Made by a program: the position numbers and the translations under genes. 64,000 bases of DNA from positions 90,404 through 154,403 of the forward strand of contig NZ_OUNR01000020.1 of NCBI RefSeq assembly GCF_900403705.1. The letters run 5' to 3'. Below the pieces are notes generated by a model that saw nothing but the letters and a program-made list of their open reading frames with translations, made no database searches and was not told where the DNA came from. This document shows, one piece after another, positions 8,486-18,212 of this stretch. Source of the stretch: Nitrospira lenta (lineage in GTDB: Bacteria > Nitrospirota > Nitrospiria > Nitrospirales > Nitrospiraceae). Position 1 is the first letter of the stretch. The number at the start of each line of letters is the position of its first letter.

Positions 8486-9864
8486 ACAGGCCTCGGTTCA
8501 CCGGCAACCGGCGCTTCGGCGTTCGACAATCGCGGAAGAATCATCACCAACCCTGCGCACAACCAGAACGGTTCCATGATGCGGATGATGATAAACGTGT
8601 TGGCCCCCACGGCATGCGCCAACATCGCCACAAGGCCAAGCCCAACGCCTAACGCCAAGCCCTTCGCAAACGGATCGTCTTCCGTCGCATAAATTCTTCG
8701 GGTACTCATCCACAGCCGCGCGGTAATGACGATGAACCCAAGCAACCCGGCCAGGCCGGTCTCACCGATAATCTTGACGTACTGCGCGTCGGCCCATGCA
8801 TAGCCGGTCACCCCGCGGCCAAGAATCGGATTGTGCACCCAGTCCTGTAGGACATAGGCCCAGGACCGGAGACGCTCCGATGTCGAGAGGTCCAACCCCA
8901 CCTGGCCGACTTGAATTTCTCCTCCGTACTGGCGGCCGAAGAAGGTTTCGTTGATACGAGTCTTCACATTGTCCGGAGCAAAGAGCGGCAAGAGTGCCAT
9001 GGCCAGCAACAGCAAAACCATGACCCGCGGCTTTCTCCACTGTGACACTCCGACCGCTACGACCAACACCGCTCCGGCGAGATAGGAAGACCGTGAGAGG
9101 GTGGCCATCAAGGCCAGCAACCCGCACCCACCGAGGACCACAAGCGCGATACGGATCGGACCGCTTTTCATGTGAATCAATAATCCCGTCACAATAGCGA
9201 GCAGAAACACGAGATAGCCGCCCAGCGTATTCGGCTCGCCGACTTCTCCTTCAAACGGCGCCGTCGCCCGTTGTCCGCTCGGAATTTGATAGATGGCATA
9301 GAGACTAATGATGAAGCCGGTGATGAGCAGCGCGGTCACCAGCCCGACCACCTGCTGTTTGGATGTCACGTGATTCACCACCATGAAGTACACGAAGAAA
9401 TATTCGAAGTACTTCAACACGAAAAAGAAGCCCGTCACCGGCTGCACCCGGCCCGCCAACACACCCATGAGTGTCGCCACAACACAGACGATCATATAGG
9501 CAGCAATGGGACGATTCAGGGGTGTTTCACGAAACAGCCCGAGCTCTCGGTACACGACGGTTTTGACCAACCATCCAATCCCGATGATCACAAGAAACAC
9601 ATCATCCAGGCGAAAGGACAATTCGCGCGCTCCAACGCCGCGCCCTTCGACGCGACCGACGGCAATCTCCGGAGAAAGCAGCATGGAGAAGATGAGCAGA
9701 TACAGCGCGGCTGGCACCGACGTAAATGCGATGACGACGATAAAAAATCCTAGGGTGGCCTGCAATCCGATGAGCGGAGTGGTCAGCGTCAGGCCAAGCG
9801 CGAGGATCACGGCCAACGCCGTGACCACGATCACATCATTCGGTTTAACAGCGGCGTAATACAC
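8482..9864 (-). CDS. O-antigen ligase/polymerase family membrane protein (Wzy/WaaL type)
   Basis: A 460-aa polytopic membrane protein with about a dozen hydrophobic helices. The conserved periplasmic loop region includes EGEVGEPNTLGGYLVFLLAI and WVHNPILGRGVTGYAWAD, the Wzy_C (PF04932) signature, followed by KIIGETGLAGLLGF. These proteins either polymerise repeat units or ligate them to a carrier in the periplasm; the two activities cannot be told apart here. The chosen start is GTG with GGGAG ~9 nt upstream. It sits between the Wzc-like and GT4 genes of the same operon. Confidence 0.83.
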   Translation of the reverse strand: MYYAAVKPNDVIVVTALAVILALGLTLTTPLIGLQATLGFFIVVIAFTSVPAALYLLIFSMLLSPEIAVGRVEGRGVGARELSFRLDDVFLVIIGIGWLVKTVVYRELGLFRETPLNRPIAAYMIVCVVATLMGVLAGRVQPVTGFFFVLKYFEYFFVYFMVVNHVTSKQQVVGLVTALLITGFIISLYAIYQIPSGQRATAPFEGEVGEPNTLGGYLVFLLAIVTGLLIHMKSGPIRIALVVLGGCGLLALMATLSRSSYLAGAVLVVAVGVSQWRKPRVMVLLLLAMALLPLFAPDNVKTRINETFFGRQYGGEIQVGQVGLDLSTSERLRSWAYVLQDWVHNPILGRGVTGYAWADAQYVKIIGETGLAGLLGFIVITARLWMSTRRIYATEDDPFAKGLALGVGLGLVAMLAHAVGANTFIIIRIMEPFWLCAGLVMILPRLSNAEAPVAGEPRPV

Positions 9865-9886
9865 AGAATCCGGACTCCCATCTCAC

Positions 9887-12025
9887 TCACCGATATTCGT
9901 AACGGTACAGCCCATATTCAGGAGTCACTTCCGACTTCACATTGGTGAGCACCACGCCCATGATGTTCGCCTGGGCATGATCCAGCAGAAACTTGGCGCG
10001 CTTCAGCGCATTGCGTCCGATTCTCCCGACTTGATAGACCAGGATCGTCCCGTCGACCCGCGAACTGAAAGCCACGGCATCGGTCACCGGCAGAATCGGC
10101 GGCGTGTCGAATAACACCATGTCGTAGTCCTGCTGCATTTCATCGACCAGCACCTTAATCTTATTCAGGTTCAGGAACTCATTCGGGTTGCCCGATTCAG
10201 ACCCGCTCGTCAGGACATGCAGATTATCCAGCCCCGGCGTATTCATCATCCGATCCGCTCCGATCGGCCCCAACATCAGATCCGATGCCGACCGTACGTA
10301 AGACCGCCACGATGTCGTGCCGATCAGGGCATCGACCAATCCCGGCTCACGATCCAGGCCCAACCGCTGGTGCACAATGGGCTTTCGGAGATCGGCATCG
10401 ACCAGCAGCACCCGCTGCCCTTCCTGCGCCATGGTAATCGCCAGATTGATGACCGACGTGCTCTTCCCTTCACCAAGCCCGGCGCTGGTAAAGATAATCG
10501 ACTTCACCTTTCGATCCATGCTGGCAAATTGAATATTCGTGCGCAACGACCGGAGACTCTCCGACAGCACCGACTTCGGATCGACCAGGCAAATCAACCG
10601 CGACAAACTCTCCACGGTTGCAGGCGGCGTCGAAGCCGGCAGCGCGGCCTTGGCCTGCTCCACCAATTCACGATGGTCGAACTGCGGAATAATTCCCAGA
10701 ACAGGCACCTTGAGGAATTCCTCCACCCCTTCGATCGTGCCGATCGAGGTATCGAACGATTCACGGGCAAACGCCAGCACCACTCCCATGAATAGTCCCA
10801 TCAGCGAACTGACCATGATGTTCAACAGCATGTTGGAGGCGTTGACCGCCGCCATGGGCGCGATGGCCGGAGCGATGATGGTCACTTCCTCAATCTGCCC
10901 CGCGCTCTTAATCAACAGTTCCTGATGTTTGACTTTCAGCGATTCAAGAAGATCGGCGTTGACCTTCACATCACGCTCCAGCCGGCTCATCTGAATGGCG
11001 GCTTTCGGGAACGCCATGTACCGCTCCCGATACACGTGAATCTGCTGGTCCAGGGCAAGCGCTCGCTCATTCAGAGTTTTTTGCTTTGAGCGTAACTCCC
11101 GCACCATTTCGGCCTTCAGGCCCGCAATCTTCTGCGAAATCTCCTTCACCACCGGATGGCTCTCTGTATAGTTGATCAACAGAGCTGTTCGTTCCTGCCC
11201 AAGGTCCAAGAGCCGCTGATTGAGTGCCGTCAGTTGAGCGTACTGCTCTTCGGTAAAGATACGGATATTGTCCTGCTCCAGCGTACCGTCATGCCGGCTC
11301 AGGACAGCGATCTGCCTTTCAGCCTCGCCTCGATTGCGCAACACGGCGTTGTGCTGTTCCTCCAGCTTGGTAAAGGTCTCGAGCGCAGCCTTGGCTTCAT
11401 CGGTGAGAAAGACTTGCCCTTCCTGTTCCTTGAAGTTTCGCAGTGCTTCCTCGGCCCCGGCCAGTTGCCCCTCCAGTTCCCGAAGCTGGTCCTCAACAAA
11501 GCGTCGAGACTCTGTGACCAACCGATTCCTTGCCGCGATATTCTCTTGGCGATAGGACTCCGCAACGTGATTGGCCATCTGTTCAGCCATCCGCGCCTCA
11601 CTCGCCGTGGCGGTAATCCTGATGATGTTCGTTTCGCCTTCCCGCTGCGTCTTAATTTGCTGGCCAAAGTTATAAATCAGATTCAAGTGTTCGGCCGACC
11701 GCTTCTGCTCCGGCGTCAGATCGGATGGCACCACCCCCAACTGCGTCGCCACCCGCTCCATGACAGGAAAGCTCCGGATAAACTCCGATTGGGTAATCAG
11801 ATCGTTGGCATTGGAGAAGGACATCGAATCCAGCAACTGCTGCACGACCGTTGTGGACCGGTCAAATTTCACTCGCGCCGACGCTTCATAGACAGGCGGC
11901 GGTTGCAACAGCTGAGAAAAGATCACCGTAAACCCCACGACCAGCGCGGCTGCAAGCATGATGAGATACTTGCGTTTCTTAATGATCAGCCAATAGTCGA
12001 TGACATTCAGCTCATATTGTGCCAT
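9887..12025 (-). CDS. Polysaccharide co-polymerase / tyrosine autokinase (Wzc/GumC type)
   Basis: A 712-aa inner-membrane chain-length regulator fused to a BY-kinase. The Wzz domain is N-terminal with one membrane segment at about 19-38 (YLIMLAAALVVGFTVIFSQL), followed by a long periplasmic coiled coil (~150-400). A second membrane segment near residues 400-420 precedes the kinase. Walker A SAGLGEGKST (~513-522), Walker A' VLLVDADLRKP and Walker B MVLFDTPPI are all present. The C-terminal tyrosine cluster YGLYRYEYR is the autophosphorylation tail. It works with the outer-membrane exporter encoded 18 bp upstream. Confidence 0.93.
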   Translation of the reverse strand: MAQYELNVIDYWLIIKKRKYLIMLAAALVVGFTVIFSQLLQPPPVYEASARVKFDRSTTVVQQLLDSMSFSNANDLITQSEFIRSFPVMERVATQLGVVPSDLTPEQKRSAEHLNLIYNFGQQIKTQREGETNIIRITATASEARMAEQMANHVAESYRQENIAARNRLVTESRRFVEDQLRELEGQLAGAEEALRNFKEQEGQVFLTDEAKAALETFTKLEEQHNAVLRNRGEAERQIAVLSRHDGTLEQDNIRIFTEEQYAQLTALNQRLLDLGQERTALLINYTESHPVVKEISQKIAGLKAEMVRELRSKQKTLNERALALDQQIHVYRERYMAFPKAAIQMSRLERDVKVNADLLESLKVKHQELLIKSAGQIEEVTIIAPAIAPMAAVNASNMLLNIMVSSLMGLFMGVVLAFARESFDTSIGTIEGVEEFLKVPVLGIIPQFDHRELVEQAKAALPASTPPATVESLSRLICLVDPKSVLSESLRSLRTNIQFASMDRKVKSIIFTSAGLGEGKSTSVINLAITMAQEGQRVLLVDADLRKPIVHQRLGLDREPGLVDALIGTTSWRSYVRSASDLMLGPIGADRMMNTPGLDNLHVLTSGSESGNPNEFLNLNKIKVLVDEMQQDYDMVLFDTPPILPVTDAVAFSSRVDGTILVYQVGRIGRNALKRAKFLLDHAQANIMGVVLTNVKSEVTPEYGLYRYEYR

Positions 12026-12043
12026 GGGACCGTCGTCTCCTTG

Positions 12044-12841
12044 CTATCGTATCGTGGCTGTGGGGAAGAACGCTGGAATCAAGAACGCCGGATAGAACGG
12101 GGCAATCGCCATCTGCACGATCGGCATAATCTTCTTGGCAGCCTCCGTGGTATCGCCCAAGTGTTCCCGTGGAACGAAGATCACATCGTTTTCTTCCAGA
12201 GCGATGTTTCGCGACAAATCACCATAGGTAAAGGTTCTGGCCAAGTCGGCCGTTACGATGTAGGGACGATCCAGCGATCCGCGCACAATACGGATTTCTT
12301 CCAGCAACGCCGTTTCGTTATAGTTCTCCACGGCGGCCAAAGCCTGCAGCACCGTCATGTTTCTCGGCATCGGCACCGCTCCCGGCTTCCGAACATCTCC
12401 AAACACAAATATCCGTTTGATTTTGAGCGATTTCTTTCTGAGCACGACTTGGACTCTGGGATTCCGCATATACGGAATGACTTGTTCTTGAATTCGTCCC
12501 TCGGCTTGCTGGGCGGTCAACCCGGTCACCATGACTTCCAAGAAAGACGCGCCAATGACTCCATTCTCCCGAACAACACTCGTGAACTTTTCTTCCCCTG
12601 CCCCGCGGCGAATCACGATGTCGAGCGTGTCCCCAGGTTCAATCGGCGTCTCCGCCGTCGGCACGGCCTCATCCGCGTAGACATCGCCCTTCGGCATCGG
12701 AGGCAACGGCTGCGTCACCGGGCTAATGGCCGAAGGCGGCAGAGAAGATTGTCCGGGATTTCGGCAACCCGGCAATATCTGAAGTCCTACCGCAAGAGCG
12801 AGAAGACTCCATCCAACCGATCGATGTATACGAATACTCAT
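12044..12841 (-). CDS. Polysaccharide export lipoprotein (Wza type)
   Basis: A 265-aa secreted protein with a lipoprotein signal (LPGC, lipid-bearing Cys26). The polysaccharide export domain starts IEPGDTLDIVIRRGAG at about residue 68, with SLBB-like repeats (RIFVFGDVRKPGAVPMP). Wza forms the periplasm-spanning outer-membrane channel for the polymer and pairs with the Wzc-type kinase downstream. It is shorter than E. coli Wza (~380 aa), as many non-enteric exporters are. It begins 18 bp after the HD-GYP gene, so it may be transcribed with it. Confidence 0.9.
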   Translation of the reverse strand: MSIRIHRSVGWSLLALAVGLQILPGCRNPGQSSLPPSAISPVTQPLPPMPKGDVYADEAVPTAETPIEPGDTLDIVIRRGAGEEKFTSVVRENGVIGASFLEVMVTGLTAQQAEGRIQEQVIPYMRNPRVQVVLRKKSLKIKRIFVFGDVRKPGAVPMPRNMTVLQALAAVENYNETALLEEIRIVRGSLDRPYIVTADLARTFTYGDLSRNIALEENDVIFVPREHLGDTTEAAKKIMPIVQMAIAPFYPAFLIPAFFPTATIR

Positions 12842-12859
12842 GGCTCCTCCTGATTCCTT

Positions 12860-13861
12860 CTACGCGGCCCGCGTGTCGGGTAAGACTTCAACGATATGCA
12901 GAGATGTTTCACGACAGAGATCCACTGCCGCGGCTTCCCCATCCGTCTGCCCTTCACGGTGACTCTGAACAAGCAAGACGGGCCTGAGGGGATAGCGAGC
13001 ATTCACTTTCGACACGACCCCGATATGCCCGTCATTCAATCGTACCGATGTCCCGACCGGATACAGCGAGAGCTGATCCACCAGCGTTTTGATAAGCCGA
13101 GGCTGGAAGGCCTGCTTGTACTGGACCAGGAGCGAACGCAGCGCCTGATGCGGAACAACTCGCGCGTGATAGGGCCGCGGACTGATCATGGCATCGAGCA
13201 CATCGGCCAGTCCGATGATTTGTGCACCTTCGGCAATCTCTCCCCCCTTCAGCCGACAGGGGTACCCACTGCCATCCCATCGCTCATGCTCCTGGGCGAT
13301 CGCGGTTGCCAGCCAGTCGAACGACTCGCCCATCTCAGCCACCACACGCCGACCTTGTTCAGGATGCGCATGGATGCCGGACCACTCATCCGCACTCAAC
13401 GAACCGGACTTTTCAACGATCCCGTGAGGTACCAGCCACATGCCCAGATCGTGCAGTAGGCCTGCTAGAGCCAGACGTTCCAACGCCGCCGAGTCGTAGT
13501 TGAGCCCCTGGCCGATCTTCACGCTGAGAATCGCGACATGCATCGAATTTGCGACCTGATCGCCCTCACCCTCTCCACGCATCATACGTATCAGCAGGTC
13601 ATCGCTCGTCGCGAGCGCTGTGACGAGCCCTTCGGCCAATCGGGAGCACCGCTCGAATCTCACTTCACGGTTCGCACGAACAGCCTCCCCTATCACCATC
13701 AGTTCCTTGCGCGCGAGCCCATACCAATCGATACGAGCATCTCCCCCTTTGAGGGTTGGCTCGTTTTCCCCTACTAGCGGGATTGAAAGGGACGCGTGTC
13801 GACCACTCCCCCCCTCGCGAGGGTCTGGGACTTGATCGCGTACTAACTCTGAGAGTCGCAT
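12860..13861 (-). CDS. HD-GYP domain protein (c-di-GMP phosphodiesterase type)
   Basis: A 333-aa cytoplasmic protein with a complete HD-GYP core. It has GLLHDLGMWLVPHGIV (HD pair), AHPEQGRRVVAEMGE, QEHERWDGSGYPCRLKGGEI (the GYP motif) and GLADVLDAMISPRPYHA. HD-GYP enzymes hydrolyse c-di-GMP. No receiver or other sensor domain is seen in the N-terminal ~90 residues. Its place at the head of the exopolysaccharide operon suggests c-di-GMP control of polymer production, which is an inference from context. Confidence 0.87.
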   Translation of the reverse strand: MRLSELVRDQVPDPREGGSGRHASLSIPLVGENEPTLKGGDARIDWYGLARKELMVIGEAVRANREVRFERCSRLAEGLVTALATSDDLLIRMMRGEGEGDQVANSMHVAILSVKIGQGLNYDSAALERLALAGLLHDLGMWLVPHGIVEKSGSLSADEWSGIHAHPEQGRRVVAEMGESFDWLATAIAQEHERWDGSGYPCRLKGGEIAEGAQIIGLADVLDAMISPRPYHARVVPHQALRSLLVQYKQAFQPRLIKTLVDQLSLYPVGTSVRLNDGHIGVVSKVNARYPLRPVLLVQSHREGQTDGEAAAVDLCRETSLHIVEVLPDTRAA

Positions 13862-13889
13862 GCTCGACGTTCCTCGTAAGCGTGACAGG

Positions 13890-14072
13890 CTAGGACGATT
13901 TCCCTGGTGTCCGCCGACTATTGGCCACTAACTTTAGTTCAGGCTTTTTCAACTCGCGTTCCAACATCGCTCGAATAAAGCCACTGGTCGTATAGCCTTG
14001 CGATTTCAAGGCATCCAGCTGTTCCTTCAATTCAAGCGGCAGTTGAATAACTATCCGTACAAGATTAGCCAT
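13890..14072 (-). CDS. Small ribbon-helix-helix DNA-binding protein
   Basis: A 60-aa protein, MANLVRIVIQLPLELKEQL onward, with the pattern of a ribbon-helix-helix (MetJ/Arc/CopG) fold: a beta strand with alternating residues (VRIVIQLP) followed by two helices (TSGFIRAMLERELKK). The start is set by AGGAGT 9 nt upstream; a longer reading has no such site. No toxin gene lies next to it. It ends 28 bp before the HD-GYP gene on the same strand, so it may regulate the polysaccharide operon. A lone antitoxin-like origin cannot be excluded. Confidence 0.7.
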   Translation of the reverse strand: MANLVRIVIQLPLELKEQLDALKSQGYTTSGFIRAMLERELKKPELKLVANSRRTPGKSS

Positions 14073-14123
14073 GGTGGTCGTACTCCTCAGGTCATAGATT
14101 CCCAGAGCACGGAATGTGTGCAC

Positions 14124-14151
14124 ATGCTATGCCTTGCTAGCATTGTGACAA
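14124..14151 (-). promoter_or_regulatory. Candidate promoter and operator of the RHH/HD-GYP/EPS operon
   Basis: On the minus strand TTGTCA (-35) and TAGCAT (-10) are separated by 16 bp. An 11-bp palindrome, ATTGTCACAAT (14142-14152), covers the -35, and a TGTGCACA palindrome (14117-14124) lies just downstream of the -10. This is the arrangement expected for an autoregulated ribbon-helix-helix gene. The rest of the 14073-14304 gap also holds a GAATGG/CCATTC inverted repeat. The -10 is only a 4/6 match. Confidence 0.35.
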
Positions 14152-14304
14152 TAGTGAGGAAACTCGCGGACTTATGATGGTACACCCCAGCATTGTGGAC
14201 AAGAATGGACATAAACAACCATTCGTACACCATCAATGTACGAAATTGGCTAAGACCGAATCGATGTTGAGGGATGTGACTGCGTAGGGTGAATTTCTTA
14301 TTGA

Positions 14305-16836
14305 TTAGAATTCATGCGCCAGCACCCACACTCGATGCCAATTGCGCAACTCACACGTCCAGAGACACTCTTGCAATCGCACTGGTTGCAACACCATATC
14401 GCGCATTCTTCGTACCTGGATATCAGGTGTCGAGAGCCGGCCTGTCACGATGATCCCCCCATCCCGATCTGTTCTAGCGACCTCACTCCCGATGGCCGAA
14501 TAGGCATCAATCACGTCGGGAGCAGGATGCCCGTAAGAATTATGCCGACCGACCGAGAACACCGCGTAGCGAGGTCGAACCAATCCAATCCAGTGACGCT
14601 CCAACGAACTCCGCGCTCCGTGGTGAGGAACTTTGAGCACCGTCACCGGCTCTTGTCCCATGGCTGCCAGACGGTGGAGTCCGTCCACCTCGATATCAGC
14701 CGCGAACAAAATACTCTGAGGGCCACAGGTCAGCTGCACGACGACGGATTCATTGTTGAGGAATGTTCCGCTCACACTCTGGCTGGAGCCCCCACGATCC
14801 TGCGCTCTGATTGGATTAAGAACCGTGAGCCTGCAAAACGCTCCCCGAACAATTTCCTCCCCGCGTGTGGCGACATGGCTGTGTACCTGTTGCTCCGCCA
14901 CGGCCTCCTGCAATTCTTTAAACAGTGGTTCGGATCGCTCGATGCCCGTATGCCAGAACTCTCCGACTTCCAGGTGGCGAATCAGCCAGGGAAGCCCGCC
15001 GACATGATCCTGTTGCGGATGCGTGGCAATGATATGGTCCAGCCGGCGAATCCCCTGGTTCAGAAGAAACGGCCCAATGACACCGCGCCCCATATCGAAC
15101 CGCTCGTACCTTCTTCCACCATCGATCAACACCGTTGTTCCATCGGGGAATTGAAGGAGCGCACTATCGCCCTGTCCAACATCAAGAAAAGTAACTCGCC
15201 AGCGATCACCGTCTGCGATTGGAATACCAGATAGAATCCATCCTCCCAACGCCGTCGTAACCAACACCGCCCCAATGGCCCGGTGATATCGAAATCTTAG
15301 CGCGCCAGCCACCAGGAACACCCCTAGATAAAACGACGCCATACTCCAAAGAGGAGGGGCAGGCACACGCCAGTCGCTTCCCGGAAACGCCGCGCACCAG
15401 TGCAGGGCAGTCACCATCCACTCCAGCAGATGCTCTTGAATACGTGCAAGCGGAAGGCCTCCGTCACTATTCATAAGCGTCATAAATGCGGAGAGTAGCC
15501 CGAGAGGAACCAGGATCATTCCCGTAAAGGGAACGGCGAACAGGTTGGTTACCAGGCCAAGCCATGGCACTTGATTGAAATACCAAGCCACCAGCGGAGT
15601 CGTCACCAGCGTCACCGCTGCTCCTAGAATAACCGCCTCTCGAAGATGACGGCCCCAGACGCCCCACTTTGTGTCGGCTTGACCATCAGACGTATCTTGG
15701 CAAGACAGAGAACCCACGACCCAGATGATGGCCAGCACTGAGAAAAACGATAGTTGAAACGAAATATCTCTGATCGCCCGTGGATCGTGCAGAAGAATCA
15801 GGAGGGCCGCTCCAGCCAAGGCGTGCAAAAGATGACGCTCTGAGCCGATCCAAATAGTGGCCAGCGCCACGCAAATCATAATCCAAGCCCGCATGGTGGC
15901 AAGTTCAGCCCCGGCCAGGAGTGCGTAGAACGTCACCACCAGCCAGGTGCAGAGGATGGCCACGCGAGTCGGTGTCACGTGCCTCGACAATCCCAAAAGC
16001 ATCACGGATGGCAGCGCGGAAAGTCCTCGACGGACCGCCCCAAACACCACCACTGCGATCAGTCCCAAATGCGACCCAGAAATTGAAAGCAGATGGATGG
16101 TTCCCGTCGTCATGAACCATTCTTGCAGATCCTCCTGGACGTACCCTCGCTCTCCGATCACGATCCCTAGAAAAAGACCGCGGGCCGGCTGGGCTAACGA
16201 GTGGATCGCATTCTCTCGAATGACGCCTCGCCAACGATCGATCCGCCCCCAACTCCTCCACCACCAGTCCGGCTCACTTACAAGCGGAAGCAGGTGAACG
16301 GCTTCAGACCCCGTGACGGTCCCCACGGCCTCGATGCCTTGTCGCTCGACATAGGACGCATAGTCGAACCCTCTGGGGTTGAGAGATCCCGTCGGAACAC
16401 GCACACTCGCTCGAAACACAATCTGATCACCTGCCCATACGGCATCGCCGGGGTCCCGCCATGTCAGCTTAATTCTTCGCGTGAGCGTCCCTTCTTCAGA
16501 GCTTGGGACACACTCAACCACCATCGTCAGACGAGATGGTGCATGCTGAACGAGGCCGACAACTCGCCCCCGATACTCCACACTAGATCCTGAGGAGAGG
16601 TCTTCCCCGACATGGCTGGAGATCGGCGGTGTTACCCCTGTCCAATAGATCACTCCCAGACAAAGAGTCGCACACCACAGGCAACTTTTCGGCTGCTCGA
16701 TGCCTCCGATTCGTTCACCAGCCGAAAGGATCAATATGAATACAAGTAAAATGGAGAGCAAACCGACGGGAAAGAACGGAAGGAATGAACCGGCCACAAG
16801 CCCGGTGAGAAAGGCGACACAAAGGGATGGCAGCAT
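14305..16836 (-). CDS. comEC: DNA internalisation competence protein ComEC/Rec2
   Basis: An 843-aa polytopic protein that forms the inner-membrane channel for single-stranded DNA uptake. Hydrophobic N-terminal segments are followed by a DUF4131 region, then the Competence domain with FLGIVIGERGYV and TGTIHLLSISGSHLGLIAVV. The C-terminal metallo-beta-lactamase-like domain has FLDVGQGDSALLQFPDG, LIDGGRRYERFD, THPQQDHVGG and KVPHHGARSS. The ATG is preceded by AGGGAAGG; an in-frame TTG five codons earlier is unlikely. It follows glmM by 26 bp. No other competence genes are visible in the window. Confidence 0.92.
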   Translation of the reverse strand: MLPSLCVAFLTGLVAGSFLPFFPVGLLSILLVFILILSAGERIGGIEQPKSCLWCATLCLGVIYWTGVTPPISSHVGEDLSSGSSVEYRGRVVGLVQHAPSRLTMVVECVPSSEEGTLTRRIKLTWRDPGDAVWAGDQIVFRASVRVPTGSLNPRGFDYASYVERQGIEAVGTVTGSEAVHLLPLVSEPDWWWRSWGRIDRWRGVIRENAIHSLAQPARGLFLGIVIGERGYVQEDLQEWFMTTGTIHLLSISGSHLGLIAVVVFGAVRRGLSALPSVMLLGLSRHVTPTRVAILCTWLVVTFYALLAGAELATMRAWIMICVALATIWIGSERHLLHALAGAALLILLHDPRAIRDISFQLSFFSVLAIIWVVGSLSCQDTSDGQADTKWGVWGRHLREAVILGAAVTLVTTPLVAWYFNQVPWLGLVTNLFAVPFTGMILVPLGLLSAFMTLMNSDGGLPLARIQEHLLEWMVTALHWCAAFPGSDWRVPAPPLWSMASFYLGVFLVAGALRFRYHRAIGAVLVTTALGGWILSGIPIADGDRWRVTFLDVGQGDSALLQFPDGTTVLIDGGRRYERFDMGRGVIGPFLLNQGIRRLDHIIATHPQQDHVGGLPWLIRHLEVGEFWHTGIERSEPLFKELQEAVAEQQVHSHVATRGEEIVRGAFCRLTVLNPIRAQDRGGSSQSVSGTFLNNESVVVQLTCGPQSILFAADIEVDGLHRLAAMGQEPVTVLKVPHHGARSSLERHWIGLVRPRYAVFSVGRHNSYGHPAPDVIDAYSAIGSEVARTDRDGGIIVTGRLSTPDIQVRRMRDMVLQPVRLQECLWTCELRNWHRVWVLAHEF

Positions 16837-16862
16837 GAGCCTTCCCTGCAAAGGAACAGCTA

Positions 16863-18212
16863 CTACGTGAGATGCGTACGCACGAGGCGCGCGAGATCCT
16901 CCGCCACTTCTTTAATCACAGCATCTTGCTCACCTTCGACCATGATTCGAAGAAGCGGTTCCGTCCCGGAATAACGTACCAGGACACGACCGTTCCCATT
17001 CAACCGGCGTTCACTCTCACGAATCGCCCGGTCAATATCCGGCACAGACTCCAATTTCGGCTTCTGCTTGACCGTAATATTGAGCAGAATTTGCGGAACA
17101 GCGGACATCGCCTGCGCCAATTCTGAAAGCGGTTTCCCCGTCCGCTTCATCAAGGAGATCATCTGGAGCGCGGAGATCAGACCGTCACCCGTCGTGTTAT
17201 GGTCCAGAAAAATGAAATGCCCGGACTGCTCACCACCGAAGCTGTAGCCTTCCGCGAGCATGCGTTCAAGGAGATAGCGATCGCCTACGGGAGTTCGAAG
17301 CAACTTGACGCCCGCCTTCGCCATACAGAGCTCAAGTCCGAAGTTACTCATGACCGTCCCGACCAACGTTTGTTTGGCGAGAAGCCCATTCTGATGCAAG
17401 TCGAGCCCCAATGCCGCCATGACATGATCGCCATCGACAATGGTCCCCTGCTCGCACACAAAGATGGCTCGATCGGCATCCCCATCAAGCGCGATCCCGA
17501 TGTCGGCTTTGTGACGGCGCACGGCTTCTTGCAGTTGCTGCGGATGCACTGCCCCACATCCGGCATTGATATTCATGCCGTTGGGTTCGCATCCGATCAC
17601 TTCGACTTTTGCACCGAGTTCTCGTAACACTTTTGGCGCCAGCTTGTAGGCTGCTCCATTGGCGCAATCTACCACTAACTTGATTCCCTGAAAGTCCAAC
17701 TCGCGTGGCAAGGAGCGCTTGGCGAATTCAATATAGCGGCCCTCTGCATCATCGATACGAAACGCCTTTCCGATTAAATCAGCGGTGGGACGCAGATGAC
17801 TGATCTCATTGGACACGATCAAATCCTCAATGCGGGCTTCCATTTCATCCGGCAACTTAAAGCCATCATTCGAAAAAAACTTAATGCCGTTGTCTTGATA
17901 CGCATTGTGCGACGCCGATATCACGACCCCCGCATCCGCACGGAGACTCCTGGTCAAAAATGCAATGGCCGGCGTCGGCATCGGCCCCACCAGCAGCACA
18001 TCGACTCCCATCGAACAAATACCGGCCGTGAGCGCAGATTCCAGCATGTAGCCAGAGATGCGCGTGTCCTTCCCGATCACGATCTGATGGCGTCCCGCGC
18101 GTCGCATAAACAAATGTGCGGCTGCACGCCCGAGTTGCATGGCTATTTCACTCGTCATGGGTTCCAGGTTGGCCACCCCGCGAATTCCATCAGTTCCAAA
18201 TAATTTACGCAT
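16863..18212 (-). CDS. glmM: Phosphoglucosamine mutase
   Basis: Converts glucosamine-6-phosphate to glucosamine-1-phosphate for peptidoglycan and LPS precursors. The 449-aa protein starts [18 protein letters not shown]. It has the phosphoserine loop [18 protein letters not shown] (Ser101), the metal loop DGDADRA and the sugar-binding GGEQSGH, ending with [22 protein letters not shown] lies upstream of this start; a longer reading into folP is not supported. Its ATG overlaps the folP stop by 8 bp (ATGCGTAA), the usual folP-glmM coupling. Confidence 0.96.
   Translation of the reverse strand: MRKLFGTDGIRGVANLEPMTSEIAMQLGRAAAHLFMRRAGRHQIVIGKDTRISGYMLESALTAGICSMGVDVLLVGPMPTPAIAFLTRSLRADAGVVISASHNAYQDNGIKFFSNDGFKLPDEMEARIEDLIVSNEISHLRPTADLIGKAFRIDDAEGRYIEFAKRSLPRELDFQGIKLVVDCANGAAYKLAPKVLRELGAKVEVIGCEPNGMNINAGCGAVHPQQLQEAVRRHKADIGIALDGDADRAIFVCEQGTIVDGDHVMAALGLDLHQNGLLAKQTLVGTVMSNFGLELCMAKAGVKLLRTPVGDRYLLERMLAEGYSFGGEQSGHFIFLDHNTTGDGLISALQMISLMKRTGKPLSELAQAMSAVPQILLNITVKQKPKLESVPDIDRAIRESERRLNGNGRVLVRYSGTEPLLRIMVEGEQDAVIKEVAEDLARLVRTHLT

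Noticed and set aside
13890..14072. RHH gene as the antitoxin half of a toxin-antitoxin pair
   Set aside because: No toxin-like gene lies beside it; the neighbours are comEC and the HD-GYP gene.
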